Positions 18,438 through 27,587 of a stretch of 58,436 nt of DNA are shown here, one piece after another. The stretch spans positions 136,437 through 194,872 of the forward strand of contig NZ_PENZ01000032.1 in NCBI RefSeq assembly GCF_003144395.1, in the 5' to 3' direction. The notes below the pieces were generated by a model that saw only the letters and a list, made by a program, of their open reading frames with translations, did not search any database and had not been told where the DNA came from. This stretch comes from Proteus faecis (GTDB lineage: Bacteria > Pseudomonadota > Gammaproteobacteria > Enterobacterales > Enterobacteriaceae). A program made the position numbers and the translations under genes. Each line of letters begins with the position of its first letter. Within the stretch, counting starts at the first letter, position 1.

Positions 18438-20419
18438 TATTTCACACCTGCTTTTTTCAGTTCTTCATAATGCTTATTCTCGAGAGCTTCAATTTCAGGT
18501 ACTTGGACATAGTAATCCACATCTGTATCAAAGCTTTTCACGATCCAAGTGACAATCATGCCAGCGAAACCAACGATAGCTAACCACCAGATGTGCCAGA
18601 TCATGGCAAAACCAAGCACTAAGCTGAACGCTGAAATAATCACACCTGCGCCTGTATTTTTAGGCATATGGATTGGTTCGTATTTGGTTGGACGTTGATA
18701 AGCTGTGCCTTTTTCTTTCTGATCCCACCACTCATCACGAGTTTGAACGTGAGGTTCAACAGCAAAGTTATAGAACGGAGCGGGTGAAGAAATAGACCAT
18801 TCCAGTGTACGTCCGCCCCATGGATCTCCCGTTAAGTCACGGTTTTGATCACGGTCACGGATACTTACGTAGATTTGGACAACTTGACAAGCGATACCGA
18901 TAGCGATTAGTGCCGCACCACCCGCTGCAACCATCAGCATTGGATGGAATTCTGGGTTGATATTTTGGCTAATACGACGAGTCATACCCATAAAGCCAAG
19001 AATGTACAGTGGCATAAAGGCCATAAAGAAGCCGATAAACCAGAACCAGAATGCACGGATACCCCATTTCTCATTCAGTGTGAAACCGAATGCTTTAGGG
19101 AACCAGTAAGTCATACCTGCGAAACAGCCAAATACCACACCACCGATAATAACGTTATGGAAGTGAGCAATTAAGAATAAGCTGTTATGTAAAACGAAGT
19201 TTGCACCCGGAACGGCTAACAGAACCCCTGTCATCCCCCCAACAGAGAAGGTAATCAGGAAACCGATAGTCCATAGCATTGGGCTTTTATATTCGATACG
19301 GCCTTGATACATCGTAAACAGCCAGTTAAAGATTTTAACTCCTGTTGGAATAGCGATGATCATCGTGGCGATACCGAAGAAGGCATTGACGTTGGCGCCA
19401 GAGCCCATAGTAAAGAAGTGGTGTAACCAAACAATAAACGACAACACGGTAATAACGACAGTCGCACCAACTAAAGAGGTATAACCGAATAACCGTTTTT
19501 TAGAGAATGTTGCTGTTACTTCAGAGAACACACCAAATACGGGTAGAACAAGGATATAAACTTCTGGATGACCCCAAGCCCATACAAGGTTGATGTACAT
19601 CATCATGTTACCGCCCATATCATTGGTAAAGAAGTGCGTACCAAGATAGCGGTCTAAAGTTAATAGCGTAATAGTAACGGTTAAAATTGGGAATGCAGCA
19701 ATAATTAGGACGTTAGTACATAAAGCCGCCCAAGAGAATACTGGCATTTTCATCATGCTCATACCCGGCGCACGCATACGCAGAATAGTCGCGAAGAAGT
19801 TAACCCCTGTTAGCAGTGTACCAATACCGGATATCTGTAAACTCCATATCCAATAATCTACCCCGACTCCTGGGTTATACTCCAAACCCGAAAGTGGTGG
19901 ATAAGCTAACCAACCTGTTTGTGCGAATTCACCAATACCTAAAGAGATGTTGATGAGTACAACACCAACTACAAAGAACCAGAAGCTCAGTGAGTTAAGG
20001 AAAGGGAAGGCCACATCACGGGCACCAATTTGTAAAGGTACAACGAGGTTCATCAGACCCACAACGAAAGGTGTTGCCATGAAGAAAATCATGATAACGC
20101 CGTGTGCGGTAAAAATCTGATCATAGTGATGAGGTGGTAAGAAACCCGCTTCGCCAGCAGAGGCGAGAGCTTGTTGGCTTCTCATCATAATCGCATCGGC
20201 AAAGCCACGGAACATCATGACCATTGCAACGAGGATATACATAATACCAATTTTTTTATGGTCAACGCTGGTTAACCATTCGCTCCACAACCATTTCCAT
20301 TTACGAAAATAAGTTAGTGCGCCAACAATAGCAAGTCCACCAAGAACAATACCGAGTAAAGTCACTACGATAATTGGTTCATGTAGAGGGATTGCATCAA
20401 GAGTTAATTTTCCGAACAT
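18437..20419 (-). CDS. cyoB: Cytochrome bo3 oxidase subunit I
   Basis: A 660-residue subunit I (E. coli 663) of the quinol oxidase, with about 15 membrane segments. Heme and copper ligands are all visible: AHGVIMIFF (heme b His), [11 protein letters not shown] (CuB His with cross-linked Tyr), WLHHFFT (two CuB His) and HFHNVIIGG (heme o3 and heme b His). It reduces oxygen to water and pumps protons. The start [15 protein letters not shown] at 20419 matches the family, and an 11-codon extension into cyoA is rejected. It lies 4 bases after cyoA. Confidence 0.98.
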   Translation of the reverse strand: MFGKLTLDAIPLHEPIIVVTLLGIVLGGLAIVGALTYFRKWKWLWSEWLTSVDHKKIGIMYILVAMVMMFRGFADAIMMRSQQALASAGEAGFLPPHHYDQIFTAHGVIMIFFMATPFVVGLMNLVVPLQIGARDVAFPFLNSLSFWFFVVGVVLINISLGIGEFAQTGWLAYPPLSGLEYNPGVGVDYWIWSLQISGIGTLLTGVNFFATILRMRAPGMSMMKMPVFSWAALCTNVLIIAAFPILTVTITLLTLDRYLGTHFFTNDMGGNMMMYINLVWAWGHPEVYILVLPVFGVFSEVTATFSKKRLFGYTSLVGATVVITVLSFIVWLHHFFTMGSGANVNAFFGIATMIIAIPTGVKIFNWLFTMYQGRIEYKSPMLWTIGFLITFSVGGMTGVLLAVPGANFVLHNSLFLIAHFHNVIIGGVVFGCFAGMTYWFPKAFGFTLNEKWGIRAFWFWFIGFFMAFMPLYILGFMGMTRRISQNINPEFHPMLMVAAGGAALIAIGIACQVVQIYVSIRDRDQNRDLTGDPWGGRTLEWSISSPAPFYNFAVEPHVQTRDEWWDQKEKGTAYQRPTKYEPIHMPKNTGAGVIISAFSLVLGFAMIWHIWWLAIVGFAGMIVTWIVKSFDTDVDYYVQVPEIEALENKHYEELKKAGVK

Positions 20420-20423
20420 GCCT

Positions 20424-21374
20424 TTATTCCTCTGCTCCTGCATGCGCCGCATGGCTCATGTTCATATTCATTGTTGCATCAGCATGTGCTGTCTGATTGC
20501 CACCTGTGTGAGCGCCATGACCTGTATGACCAAATTTAGAAATGGTTTCTTGGAATAACATTGGCTTCACGCTTGAATAGTAGGTCACTGGATTTTTCTG
20601 GCTTGGTTTAGCAAGTTCATTAAATGCAGCGGTCGTATTTAACGTATCTGGCGATTGTTTGACTTTTTCAACCCACGCATCGAAACCGGCACGATCAGGT
20701 GTCGCAATCGCTGTAAATTTCATATCAGAAAAACCGTGTCCACTATAACTTGCTGACATACCTTGATATTCACCAGGCTCATTAGCAATTAAGTGCAACT
20801 TAGTTTGCATTCCTGCCATCGCATAGATTTGTCCACCTAAGCGAGGGATAAAGAATGAGTTCATGACAGAGTCAGAAGTGATTTTGAAATTAACAGGAAC
20901 ATTAGTCGGGAAAGCCAGTTCATTAACTGTTGCAATACCTTGTTCTGGATAGATAAATAACCATTTCCAGTCCATTGAAACAACTTCAATGGTGACAGGT
21001 TTTTCTGTGGACTCTAAAGGTTTGTAAGGATCAAGCTCATGGGTTGTTTTCCATGTAATGCTTGCCAAAATCACAATGATGATAATTGGCACTGTCCAAA
21101 CGACGAGTTCAATTTTATTTGAGTGAGCCCAGTTTGGGCGATAGGTGGCTTTAGTATTGGATTCACGGTAGCGAAAAGCGAAAACAATCACCATCAGTAT
21201 GACCGGTATCACAACAATTAACATTAAACCAAGCGCAATGAGGATTAATGTTTTTTGCTCAGCGCCGATAGCGCCTTTGGGATTCATTAACGCCATATCA
21301 CAGCCACTTAAGAGAAGCGCTGCTGCTAATAGCGAGAGTGTCCCAATACTTTTTATGTATTTCATAAGTCTCAT
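20424..21374 (-). CDS. cyoA: Cytochrome bo3 oxidase subunit II (lipoprotein)
   Basis: A 316-residue subunit II (E. coli 315). A lipoprotein signal with lipobox LLLSGC is at residues 20-25. Two membrane helices follow, then a periplasmic cupredoxin domain ([40 protein letters not shown]). As expected for quinol oxidases, the CuA cysteines are absent. The C-terminus is His/Met-rich, as in E. coli. The start MRLMKYIKS at 21374 is chosen by homology. An ATG three codons later or a TTG four codons earlier remain possible. It is the first gene of the cyo operon. Confidence 0.96.
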   Translation of the reverse strand: MRLMKYIKSIGTLSLLAAALLLSGCDMALMNPKGAIGAEQKTLILIALGLMLIVVIPVILMVIVFAFRYRESNTKATYRPNWAHSNKIELVVWTVPIIIIVILASITWKTTHELDPYKPLESTEKPVTIEVVSMDWKWLFIYPEQGIATVNELAFPTNVPVNFKITSDSVMNSFFIPRLGGQIYAMAGMQTKLHLIANEPGEYQGMSASYSGHGFSDMKFTAIATPDRAGFDAWVEKVKQSPDTLNTTAAFNELAKPSQKNPVTYYSSVKPMLFQETISKFGHTGHGAHTGGNQTAHADATMNMNMSHAAHAGAEE

Positions 21375-21429
21375 CCAACGACCCAAATGACAAAGGTTCT
21401 ATTGTTGTTTCATCAGTATCAGTAAGGAC

Positions 21430-21458
21430 ATTTTACGGTAAGGTTGCGACAGTGTAAA
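21430..21458 (-). promoter_or_regulatory. Candidate cyo promoter
   Basis: A -35 TTTACA (21453-21458) lies 17 bases from a -10 TAAAAT (21430-21435) on the minus strand. This places transcription start near 21423, about 50 bases before cyoA. Each hexamer matches the consensus in five of six positions. Confidence 0.55.
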
Positions 21459-21820
21459 CAATTGTAATGGTAAGTAAGTGATTGGTTGGTCTTTTGTGTT
21501 AATGTGATCACAAGTAATTAAAATATTAAATAAATGTTAATTTAATTATTGTGTATTAACTATAATTTCATAAAGTACCATGTTTTTAAAATAAATACAT
21601 ATTTTTACAAATAAAAATGCAATAAAAAGTGTAAGAAAACGTATTGTGATTAAAAAAGTAACAAAAAAGAGGTCAGAGGAGAGTTGAGAGGTAAAATCCT
21701 TTTTATATTAATGTTTAATATCTATATTTGATGTTTGTGTAATTTTTAATATGGGTAATTAGTTATTTGATGAATATTTATATCCAATGAGAAAACTTTT
21801 CATTAAGTGGTAAAAAGAGG
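21459..21820. other. AT-rich intergenic region upstream of cyo
   Basis: About 360 very AT-rich bases with no gene. A stretch near 21530-21560 (GTTAATTTAATTATT) resembles ArcA-type direct repeats, which would fit known aerobic control of cyo, but the match is weak. A 10-bp palindrome TGTGATCACA is at 21503-21512. Confidence 0.5.
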
Positions 21821-21850
21821 TTACAGCGAATAAAAATGCTTTCGCTGTAA
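21821..21850 (-). terminator. Stem-loop downstream of the OmpK-like gene
   Basis: A perfect 10-bp stem TTACAGCGAA/TTCGCTGTAA with a 10-nt loop lies 21 bases beyond the stop codon. On the minus strand it is followed by CCTCTTTTT. It probably terminates the channel gene. Confidence 0.65.
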
Positions 21851-21870
21851 TAAAAATTAACAATTAGCGA

Positions 21871-22632
21871 TCAAAAATTATATTTTAGGCTATATACAAT
21901 GCCGTCTTGCAAAAAATCTTCGCCTAACTTTTTATAAGCATAACGATATTGAATACCCGTAGTAATAGAGGTTGTTGGATGCCACCAAAAAGCTAAAGCG
22001 CCATTAAATCCATTTTTCCCACCATTGCCATAACGCTGATGACGGTTAAATTCCATTTCATGCCAATTGCTAATGCTAAATTTTTGATCGCTAATCGAAA
22101 AATCATATCCAGCAACCCAGCCAACGACGTAGCCATTATTTCCTGAATAGTACGTTTGATCGACATAATGAAGTGCAACAAATGGTTTAAACCATAAATT
22201 ATCTATTTGTGTGTTATAGCCTAAGCCATAAAGTGTATTAACTTCATGGAAGTTGCCATTGTTTTCTTTACCTGGGAGTGACCATGTACCGTAAATATGC
22301 CCGTATAAATTAAAATCACTTTCGCCTAAGTAAATGCGACTTGTTGCTTTAACGGTATAACGTTGATTATCACCGGGCTCTGTTTTTCGAGGATTAAATG
22401 GATTTTCCAAATCAAAAAAACCGTAAAATTCACCCCATGAAAAATTGGCACCACCTTCAAGTTCTAAATAGGCAAAATCATCTTTATGAGAAGATTGCCC
22501 TGTTTTGTGTGTTGTGTGAGTCGTCCAATCAAGATAATTAATGCTGATATCAGCGAAGCCACCTAAATAGCTAGCTTGAGCTGATAAAGAAAGTGTACTT
22601 GCGATGGTTAATAAAAATGTTTTTTTTATCAT
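21871..22632 (-). CDS. Tsx/OmpK-family outer-membrane channel protein
   Basis: A 253-residue outer-membrane beta-barrel of the nucleoside-specific channel (Tsx) family, closer to Vibrio OmpK than to E. coli Tsx. A signal peptide runs MIKKTFLLTIASTLSLSAQA-S. Alternating aromatic strands follow, including YLELEGGANFSWGEFYGFFD near residue 55 and a C-terminal YSLKYNF with terminal Phe, the barrel-assembly signature. Tsx proteins admit nucleosides, and OmpK is also a phage receptor in vibrios. The substrate here is inferred only. The start at 22632 has GAGA upstream. It is monocistronic between cyoA and dbpA, flanked by long AT-rich gaps. E. coli has nothing like it at this place. Confidence 0.85.
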   Translation of the reverse strand: MIKKTFLLTIASTLSLSAQASYLGGFADISINYLDWTTHTTHKTGQSSHKDDFAYLELEGGANFSWGEFYGFFDLENPFNPRKTEPGDNQRYTVKATSRIYLGESDFNLYGHIYGTWSLPGKENNGNFHEVNTLYGLGYNTQIDNLWFKPFVALHYVDQTYYSGNNGYVVGWVAGYDFSISDQKFSISNWHEMEFNRHQRYGNGGKNGFNGALAFWWHPTTSITTGIQYRYAYKKLGEDFLQDGIVYSLKYNF

Positions 22633-22996
22633 GACTAATCTCAATTGATTTTAATGAAATAATTTTGCGGTGAATTTATATTTTTATATGCTTTGAAACT
22701 ATAACCTATAAAATTTCAATTTGCAGATTATGATATTGAAAGTAAGATCTATTTCTAGAATATTAAATTGATAATTAAAAATGAGAATTTTAGCATTGTT
22801 TAGTTTATTTTTATTATTTGAGCTATTTTGAATGGATTAAGCGCTTAATAACTGCTTTTTGGGCAAAGAAAAAAAGGAAGTGGGAGAAGAAAGAAAAATA
22901 TGTGGTATCAATCGCGTAAAAATACCTCACGACACAGGGATCAAGGGATAGTATCATTAGCCAATATTCGTTTTTATCTTACTTGGAATTTTTATT
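22633..22996. other. Intergenic region OmpK-like gene / dbpA
   Basis: 364 AT-rich bases between divergent genes that must contain both promoters. No high-quality hexamer pair was found. The one clear element is a perfect 14-bp palindrome ATTAAGCGCTTAAT at 22836-22849. Confidence 0.55.
22836..22849. promoter_or_regulatory. Palindrome resembling a LacI-family operator
   Basis: A perfect 14-bp palindrome whose centre AAGCGCTT fits the AANCGNTT core of LacI-family operators. It lies 147 bp before dbpA and about 200 bp before the channel gene. No regulator gene is adjacent. Confidence 0.35.
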
Positions 22997-24370
22997 GTGA
23001 CCTCATTTGCTGAACTTAACGCACTTCCTGCTGAACAACTCGCTAACCTTAATGAATTGGGTTATCTCTCTATGACGCCAGTTCAAGAAGCTGCTTTGCC
23101 CGCTATTCTTGAAGGAAAAGACGTTCGCGCTCAGGCAAAAACAGGTAGCGGTAAAACTGCGGCTTTTGGTTTGGGGCTTTTGCAACATATTGATGCAAAA
23201 CAGTTTAATACCCAATCACTTATTTTATGCCCAACGCGAGAACTTGCTGATCAAGTTGCAAATGAATTACGTCGTCTTGCTCGTTATCTTCCAAATATCA
23301 AAGTATTAACGCTGTGTGGGGGTGTTCCATTTAGTATTCAGCGTGACTCATTAATACATGCTGCACATATTATTGTTGCAACACCGGGCAGATTGCTTGA
23401 TCACCTAAAAAAAGAGACTGTCACCTTAGATGATGTGAAAACATTAGTGTTGGATGAAGCAGACAGAATGTTGGATATGGGATTTTTTGATGATATCAAC
23501 GATATTATTTCTCGTATGCCAACGGCACGCCAAACGTTGCTGTTTTCTGCAACTTGGCCAAATGAGATCGCAACAATTAGTCGTAAGATCCAGCAAAACC
23601 CAGTCACTATTGAAATCAATTCTGTTGATGAGCTTCCCGCTGTTGAACAGCAGTTTTATGAAATATCTCGTCATGGAAAAATAGGATTGCTGCAAAAACT
23701 TTTAAGCCGTGAGCAACCCGCTTCTTGTGTCGTGTTTTGTAACACAAAGCGCGATTGCCAAGATGTGTATGAAACACTGACAGAAAGCAACCAAAGTGTG
23801 CTGGCTTTACATGGTGATATGGAACAAAGAGAGCGTGACCAAACGCTTATTCGCTTTGCTAATGGAAGTTGTCGTGTATTAGTCGCAACAGATGTAGCGG
23901 CTCGTGGACTTGATATTAAAGCGTTAGAAATGGTAATTAACTACGAATTATCATGGGATCCAGAGGTGCATGTTCACCGAATTGGCCGTACAGCCAGAGC
24001 GGGGGAAAGTGGATTGGCTATTAGCTTTTGCGCACCAGAAGAAATTCAGCGTGCTAACGCTTTAGAAGAGATGCTTCACATGAAGATAAATTGGTTACCA
24101 GTACCTACTGGGCTACAAATTACGCCTCTTGAAGCAACAATGGCTACATTATGTATTGATGGTGGTAAAAAAGCCAAGATGCGCCCTGGTGATATTTTAG
24201 GGGCATTAACGGGGGATATGGGTTTCAATGGTGCCGATATTGGTAAAATTATGATTAATCCAACACATGCTTATGTCGCTGTGAAACAATCTATTGCAAA
24301 ACAAGTCTGGAAACAGCTGCAACAAGGTAAAATTAAGGGTAAAACAGTAAAAGTAAGATTATTTAGATAA
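22997..24370 (+). CDS. dbpA: ATP-dependent RNA helicase DbpA
   Basis: A 457-residue DEAD-box helicase (E. coli 457) that acts in assembly of the large ribosomal subunit and is stimulated by 23S rRNA hairpin 92. Motifs in order are Q motif near TPVQEAALP, Walker A AKTGSGKTAAFG, PTRELADQV, VLDEADRMLDMGF, FSATW, ARGLDIKALEMVINYE and HRIGRTARAGESG. The C-terminal DbpA RNA-binding domain (DGGKKAKMRPGDILGALTG...) is complete. The start is GTG with a weak ribosome site. It has its own terminator. In E. coli dbpA is elsewhere, so this location is a rearrangement. Confidence 0.97.
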   Translation: MTSFAELNALPAEQLANLNELGYLSMTPVQEAALPAILEGKDVRAQAKTGSGKTAAFGLGLLQHIDAKQFNTQSLILCPTRELADQVANELRRLARYLPNIKVLTLCGGVPFSIQRDSLIHAAHIIVATPGRLLDHLKKETVTLDDVKTLVLDEADRMLDMGFFDDINDIISRMPTARQTLLFSATWPNEIATISRKIQQNPVTIEINSVDELPAVEQQFYEISRHGKIGLLQKLLSREQPASCVVFCNTKRDCQDVYETLTESNQSVLALHGDMEQRERDQTLIRFANGSCRVLVATDVAARGLDIKALEMVINYELSWDPEVHVHRIGRTARAGESGLAISFCAPEEIQRANALEEMLHMKINWLPVPTGLQITPLEATMATLCIDGGKKAKMRPGDILGALTGDMGFNGADIGKIMINPTHAYVAVKQSIAKQVWKQLQQGKIKGKTVKVRLFR

Positions 24371-24397
24371 ATTTTTTTACCCATAACATAAGAATAC

Positions 24398-24427
24398 AAA
24401 AAGGACAGTTTAAACTGTCCTTTTTTA
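24398..24427. terminator. Terminator dbpA/ampG
   Basis: A perfect 28-bp palindrome, AAAAAGGACAGT then TTAA at its centre, flanked by A and T runs, lies between convergent genes. It can terminate both strands. Confidence 0.9.
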
Positions 24428-24455
24428 TGGTTCATATCTTGAGAAAATAATAAAA

Positions 24456-25976
24456 CTAATGTGTTGTTTTCTTAAGGGCTAAATAATCTAGGATTGTGCC
24501 AAAGACAAGGCTTACCGCACCAACGATAACACCATATAAAAAGAGTGTTGAAGCCCAAGAGCTTAATCTATCAGTATCTATTGATTGAATAAAATCGACA
24601 GATTGGAACATTTCTAATGTTGGTAGTGAATTTGTAACAACAAGAATTAAACTACAAATAAAGAAAAGAGTCGTTAGCATCAAACCATAAATAGCAAAAC
24701 GGTACTGTTTAATAAACAAGGTTCTTCTAAGGAATTCCCCCGTTTTTTGCGTATAAATCAGTGTGTTCTTCGAAACAAACAGCAAAATAAGACCGGGTAC
24801 AGAAGCAACGATAGAAAAAAGATAAAATGCTTCCCAACCATGACTTTCAACATACCAACCTGCAACTGGGCCAACATAAACACGACCAATTGCAGAGAGA
24901 GCAGAGAGCAACGCAAATTGTGTTGCTGAAAAGGAGAGATGACAAAGTGTCATTAAGAGGGCGACGAATGCGGCGGTTCCCATTCCTCCACAGATATTTT
25001 CAAATGCAACTACCGCACCCATGCTATAAATACTTTGCTCAGAAATAGCTAAATACCAATAACCGATATTTGAACCACCTTGCAAAATACCAAAAATCAT
25101 CAGTGCTTTAAATAAACTCCAACGGCGCATTAATAAACCACCTAGCAATGCCCCAATAATAGTGGCTGCAAGCCCAAGTGTTTTATTCACTAATCCTACT
25201 TCACCTGCATCGAATCCTGCACCGCGAATAAGAAAAGTGGTACTTAAACTTAGGGCAAAGGCATCCCCCATTTTATACAGCACAATAAGCAGTAAAATTA
25301 GCCAAGCATTATTACGAGAGAAGAATTCATATAAAGGTTCAATAACGGCTTCATAGAGTGTACGGGGTGGCTTTACAGTGGTTTCTGGCTCTTGGGCAAG
25401 TAACGTGGCAATAATACCAATTCCCATTAAGGCGGCCATTAACCAGTACATGTTTTGCCAACCAATATATTTATCAGCTAACCAAAGCGCCATTCCTCCA
25501 GAAACAAGCATGGCTATGCGATAACCTAAGACAGAAACTGCAGCACCTGTACCACGCTCATCTGCTTTTAATATATCTGTTTTATAGGCGTCAAAAACAA
25601 TATCTTGTGAAGCGGAACAAAAAGCAACAATGACAGCTAAAGAAGCAAGCCACCATAAATGATCATTAGGATTTAAAAATCCCATTCCTGCAATACCAAG
25701 TACTAACCCTATTTGAGTGAGTAACATCCATCCTCGGCGTCGGCCAAGAAAAGAGGGGGTATAGCGATCCATAAAGGGTGACCAGAGGAATTTAAAAACA
25801 TAGGCTTGTCCCACCAGTGAGAAAAAACCAATGGTTTTTAAATCAATATCTTCTACTGTCATCCAGGCTTGTAGTGTGCCTGCTGTTAACGCTAGAGGTA
25901 ATCCTGAAGTAAAGCCAAGTAATAGAAGAATAAATGATTTATACCAAGTGGTTTGTTTGAAGGCAGGCTGAACCAT
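24456..25976 (-). CDS. ampG: Muropeptide permease AmpG
   Basis: A 506-residue inner-membrane permease of the MFS type (E. coli 491). It imports GlcNAc-anhydro-MurNAc peptides for peptidoglycan recycling and so supplies the signals that induce AmpC-type beta-lactamases where present. The N-terminal family motif LLLGFTSGLPLALTAGTLQA is at residues 17-36, and FKFLWSPFMDRYTPSFLGRR follows near residue 61. About 12-14 hydrophobic segments are visible. AAGGAAT precedes the start. It follows yajG, as in E. coli, after a 56-base gap holding a stable hairpin. Confidence 0.96.
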   Translation of the reverse strand: MVQPAFKQTTWYKSFILLLLGFTSGLPLALTAGTLQAWMTVEDIDLKTIGFFSLVGQAYVFKFLWSPFMDRYTPSFLGRRRGWMLLTQIGLVLGIAGMGFLNPNDHLWWLASLAVIVAFCSASQDIVFDAYKTDILKADERGTGAAVSVLGYRIAMLVSGGMALWLADKYIGWQNMYWLMAALMGIGIIATLLAQEPETTVKPPRTLYEAVIEPLYEFFSRNNAWLILLLIVLYKMGDAFALSLSTTFLIRGAGFDAGEVGLVNKTLGLAATIIGALLGGLLMRRWSLFKALMIFGILQGGSNIGYWYLAISEQSIYSMGAVVAFENICGGMGTAAFVALLMTLCHLSFSATQFALLSALSAIGRVYVGPVAGWYVESHGWEAFYLFSIVASVPGLILLFVSKNTLIYTQKTGEFLRRTLFIKQYRFAIYGLMLTTLFFICSLILVVTNSLPTLEMFQSVDFIQSIDTDRLSSWASTLFLYGVIVGAVSLVFGTILDYLALKKTTH

Positions 25977-25992
25977 GCAAAAATTCCTTTCA

Positions 25993-26018
25993 ACGACCTG
26001 TTTGAGATAACAGGTCGT
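25993..26018 (-). other. Stem-loop between yajG and ampG
   Basis: A perfect 10-bp stem ACGACCTGTT/AACAGGTCGT with a 6-nt loop sits a few bases before the ampG ribosome site AAGGAA. There is no strong T run on the minus strand. It may lower read-through or ampG translation. Confidence 0.55.
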
Positions 26019-26032
26019 TTATTCTAATAAAA

Positions 26033-26611
26033 TTAACGTGCGTTAGATTTGATAAATTGACTGACTGAGGCGTCTTTTGCCATATCGCTAACGAGTTCAC
26101 TTAAGACATTGTTAATTGCGGCGGCAATTTTCTCATTAGTTGCACCAAATGGGCCTTGGACATTGTAGCTAGTACGGAATGTTTTGGTATTAGAGCTGCC
26201 ATTTGGTAGGGTGACGATAACTGAAATATCCGCTTTTGCACTGATATTATGGCGAACACTACCTTCGCCAACATCTGCATTGAGTTTATTGATAACAATA
26301 ATGACATCAGCAGAAGCCGGAGAACCCACCATAAAACCACGAGCTGTCATTTGTTTTTGTAGAACTTCTTGCATTAAAAATGCAATGTCACGAGTTGGAA
26401 CTAGGACTTCTAATTTACCGTTGCGGTTGATTTCCGCTAAGCTCTTTGATGCGCGTTTGTCTTGGCTTGAAATATTCAGTGAAATAGGGCGCATTGTTGG
26501 GTCGGCCGCAGGAACTGACATCACTGGCTCAATAGATAATTTGTTACTAGGGGTTGCACAACCTGAAAGTAGTGTTAATGCAAAAACAGCACAGAGTAAA
26601 TTTTTAATCAT
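26033..26611 (-). CDS. yajG: YajG-family lipoprotein
   Basis: A 192-residue predicted lipoprotein (E. coli YajG 192). The signal peptide MIKNLLCAVFALTLLSGC ends in a clear lipobox. The residues after the lipidated Cys are ATPSN, with no Asp at +2, so outer-membrane sorting is expected. The body matches the YajG family (LSIEPVMSVPAADPTMRPISL, SASADVIIVI-type strands). Molecular function is unknown. It is upstream of ampG in the same direction, and bolA is divergent. Confidence 0.93.
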   Translation of the reverse strand: MIKNLLCAVFALTLLSGCATPSNKLSIEPVMSVPAADPTMRPISLNISSQDKRASKSLAEINRNGKLEVLVPTRDIAFLMQEVLQKQMTARGFMVGSPASADVIIVINKLNADVGEGSVRHNISAKADISVIVTLPNGSSNTKTFRTSYNVQGPFGATNEKIAAAINNVLSELVSDMAKDASVSQFIKSNAR

Positions 26612-26951
26612 GAGGTAATCTCGGTTAAATAAGTCTGTTGTGTTAATAAGTAGAATAGGCTTTAAACTTTAGCCTATCATACCACTGCTGATGGGCTGCT
26701 AATATCCCCTTAACGAACGAAATTATCTGATTTTATCAATTGATTTTATTTCAAATTACTCTCATTTTTACTTGTGTATTTGACAATATTTGGTCAATGG
26801 TTTTACTCAAGATGAAAAATAAGCGATTATCATCAGTAAAATTAAAAAGAATAAGCCCATCATTTTGTATTGATAAAGACTCAATCAAGGTAATCTGGTG
26901 GACTTATTTTTTATTCGCCATGGTATAAAGGCTAGAGGATTAGGGGCAGAG
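26612..26951. other. Divergent promoter region yajG/bolA
   Basis: 340 AT-rich bases. A -10 element TATAAA (26924-26929), with CATGG before it and no good -35, lies 22 bases before bolA. This fits a sigma-S type promoter as known for E. coli bolA. A 7-bp stem ATAGGCT/AGCCTAT is at 26655-26677. Nothing else was recognised. Confidence 0.5.
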
Positions 26952-27266
26952 ATGATCCGTGATGATATTGAGAATAAGCTGATTTCACGCTTTTCACCGC
27001 ATTTTTTACAAGTAATAAACGAAAGCCATCGCCATAATGTACCGGAAGGCTCTGAAAGCCACTTCAAAGTCATTATCGTTAGTGATGGTTTTAATGAGAA
27101 ACGCAGTGTTTCGCGCCATCGTGACGTGTACCAAACATTAGCTCATGAAATGGAAAATGGCGTTCATGCATTAGCATTACACACATTTACGTTAAGTGAA
27201 TGGAATGAACAGCAGGATAAAGCATTACGCTCTCCTGGGTGCCGTGGCGGAAGCCAAGAAGATTAG
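26952..27266 (+). CDS. bolA: BolA-family regulator
   Basis: A 104-residue BolA protein (E. coli 105). The class II KH-like fold signature ESHRHNVPEGSESHFKVIIVS is seen near residue 27, as is VHALALHTFTLSEW near residue 75. The C-terminal CRGG keeps the conserved Cys. BolA affects cell shape and biofilm under stress and binds monothiol glutaredoxins with a [2Fe-2S] cluster. The start at 26952 has AGGGG upstream. Eighteen upstream in-frame codons do not resemble the family. The order bolA-tig-clpP-clpX-lon is that of E. coli. Confidence 0.95.
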   Translation: MIRDDIENKLISRFSPHFLQVINESHRHNVPEGSESHFKVIIVSDGFNEKRSVSRHRDVYQTLAHEMENGVHALALHTFTLSEWNEQQDKALRSPGCRGGSQED

Positions 27267-27388
27267 CAACCTTATCGTTAATCGTGAGTAAATAGATCCT
27301 AAGATGCGTATTTTTTGTTCTTTATAGCGAAAAAAAAGGGGGAGTTGCTCGATTTTATGAAAAAATTGAGGAATAAAACGGCTCTTTC

Positions 27389-27417
27389 TCGACTCAACCC
27401 CTCTAGATCGTTATAAT
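27389..27417 (+). promoter_or_regulatory. Candidate tig promoter
   Basis: A perfect -10 TATAAT (27412-27417) is 17 bases from a -35 TCGACT (27389-27394). It predicts a start near 27424 and a leader of about 164 bases. Confidence 0.65.
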
Positions 27418-27443
27418 GTCGCGTCTAATTTTCAGTAAGGTTT

Positions 27444-27479
27444 CGGGATGCTTCTGATATCAGGGATCCTCGTTTTTTT
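27444..27479 (+). terminator. Terminator-like element in the tig leader
   Basis: CGGGAT (27444-27449) pairs with the GATCC-T-CG arm (27465-27472) with one bulged T. An inner CTG-ATAT-CAG stem is enclosed, and seven T follow (27473-27479). The stem is imperfect, so the strength is uncertain. Confidence 0.5.
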
Positions 27480-27501
27480 AAATGTGGCGGCCCCGGTTCT
27501 G

Positions 27502-27547
27502 AAAGGAAAATAAATCTAATCATGTCAATATCATGTTAGTTTCCTTT
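27502..27547 (+). other. Long stem-loop in the tig leader
   Basis: AAAGGAAA (27502-27509) pairs with TTTCCTTT (27540-27547). An inner stem of CTAA/TTAG and CATG/CATG with one bulge lies between them. It ends 40 bases before the tig start codon. Confidence 0.5.
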
Positions 27548-27587
27548 AAAGTAGACCGAGCACTAAAACTTATTTTGAGGTAACAAG

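Larger units (their letters stand above)
27267..27587 (+). other. bolA-tig intergenic region and tig leader
   Basis: 321 bases with no gene, holding in order the tig promoter, a hairpin with a run of seven T, and a second long hairpin that ends 40 bases before tig. Each is listed separately. Confidence 0.7.

Noticed and set aside
21503-21512. TGTGATCACA as a CRP site
   Set aside because: The half-sites are adjacent and lack the six-base spacer that CRP needs. It is only a short palindrome.
26184-26618. 144-codon frame opposite yajG
   Set aside because: yajG has a lipobox and family similarity over its full length. The opposite frame shows neither.
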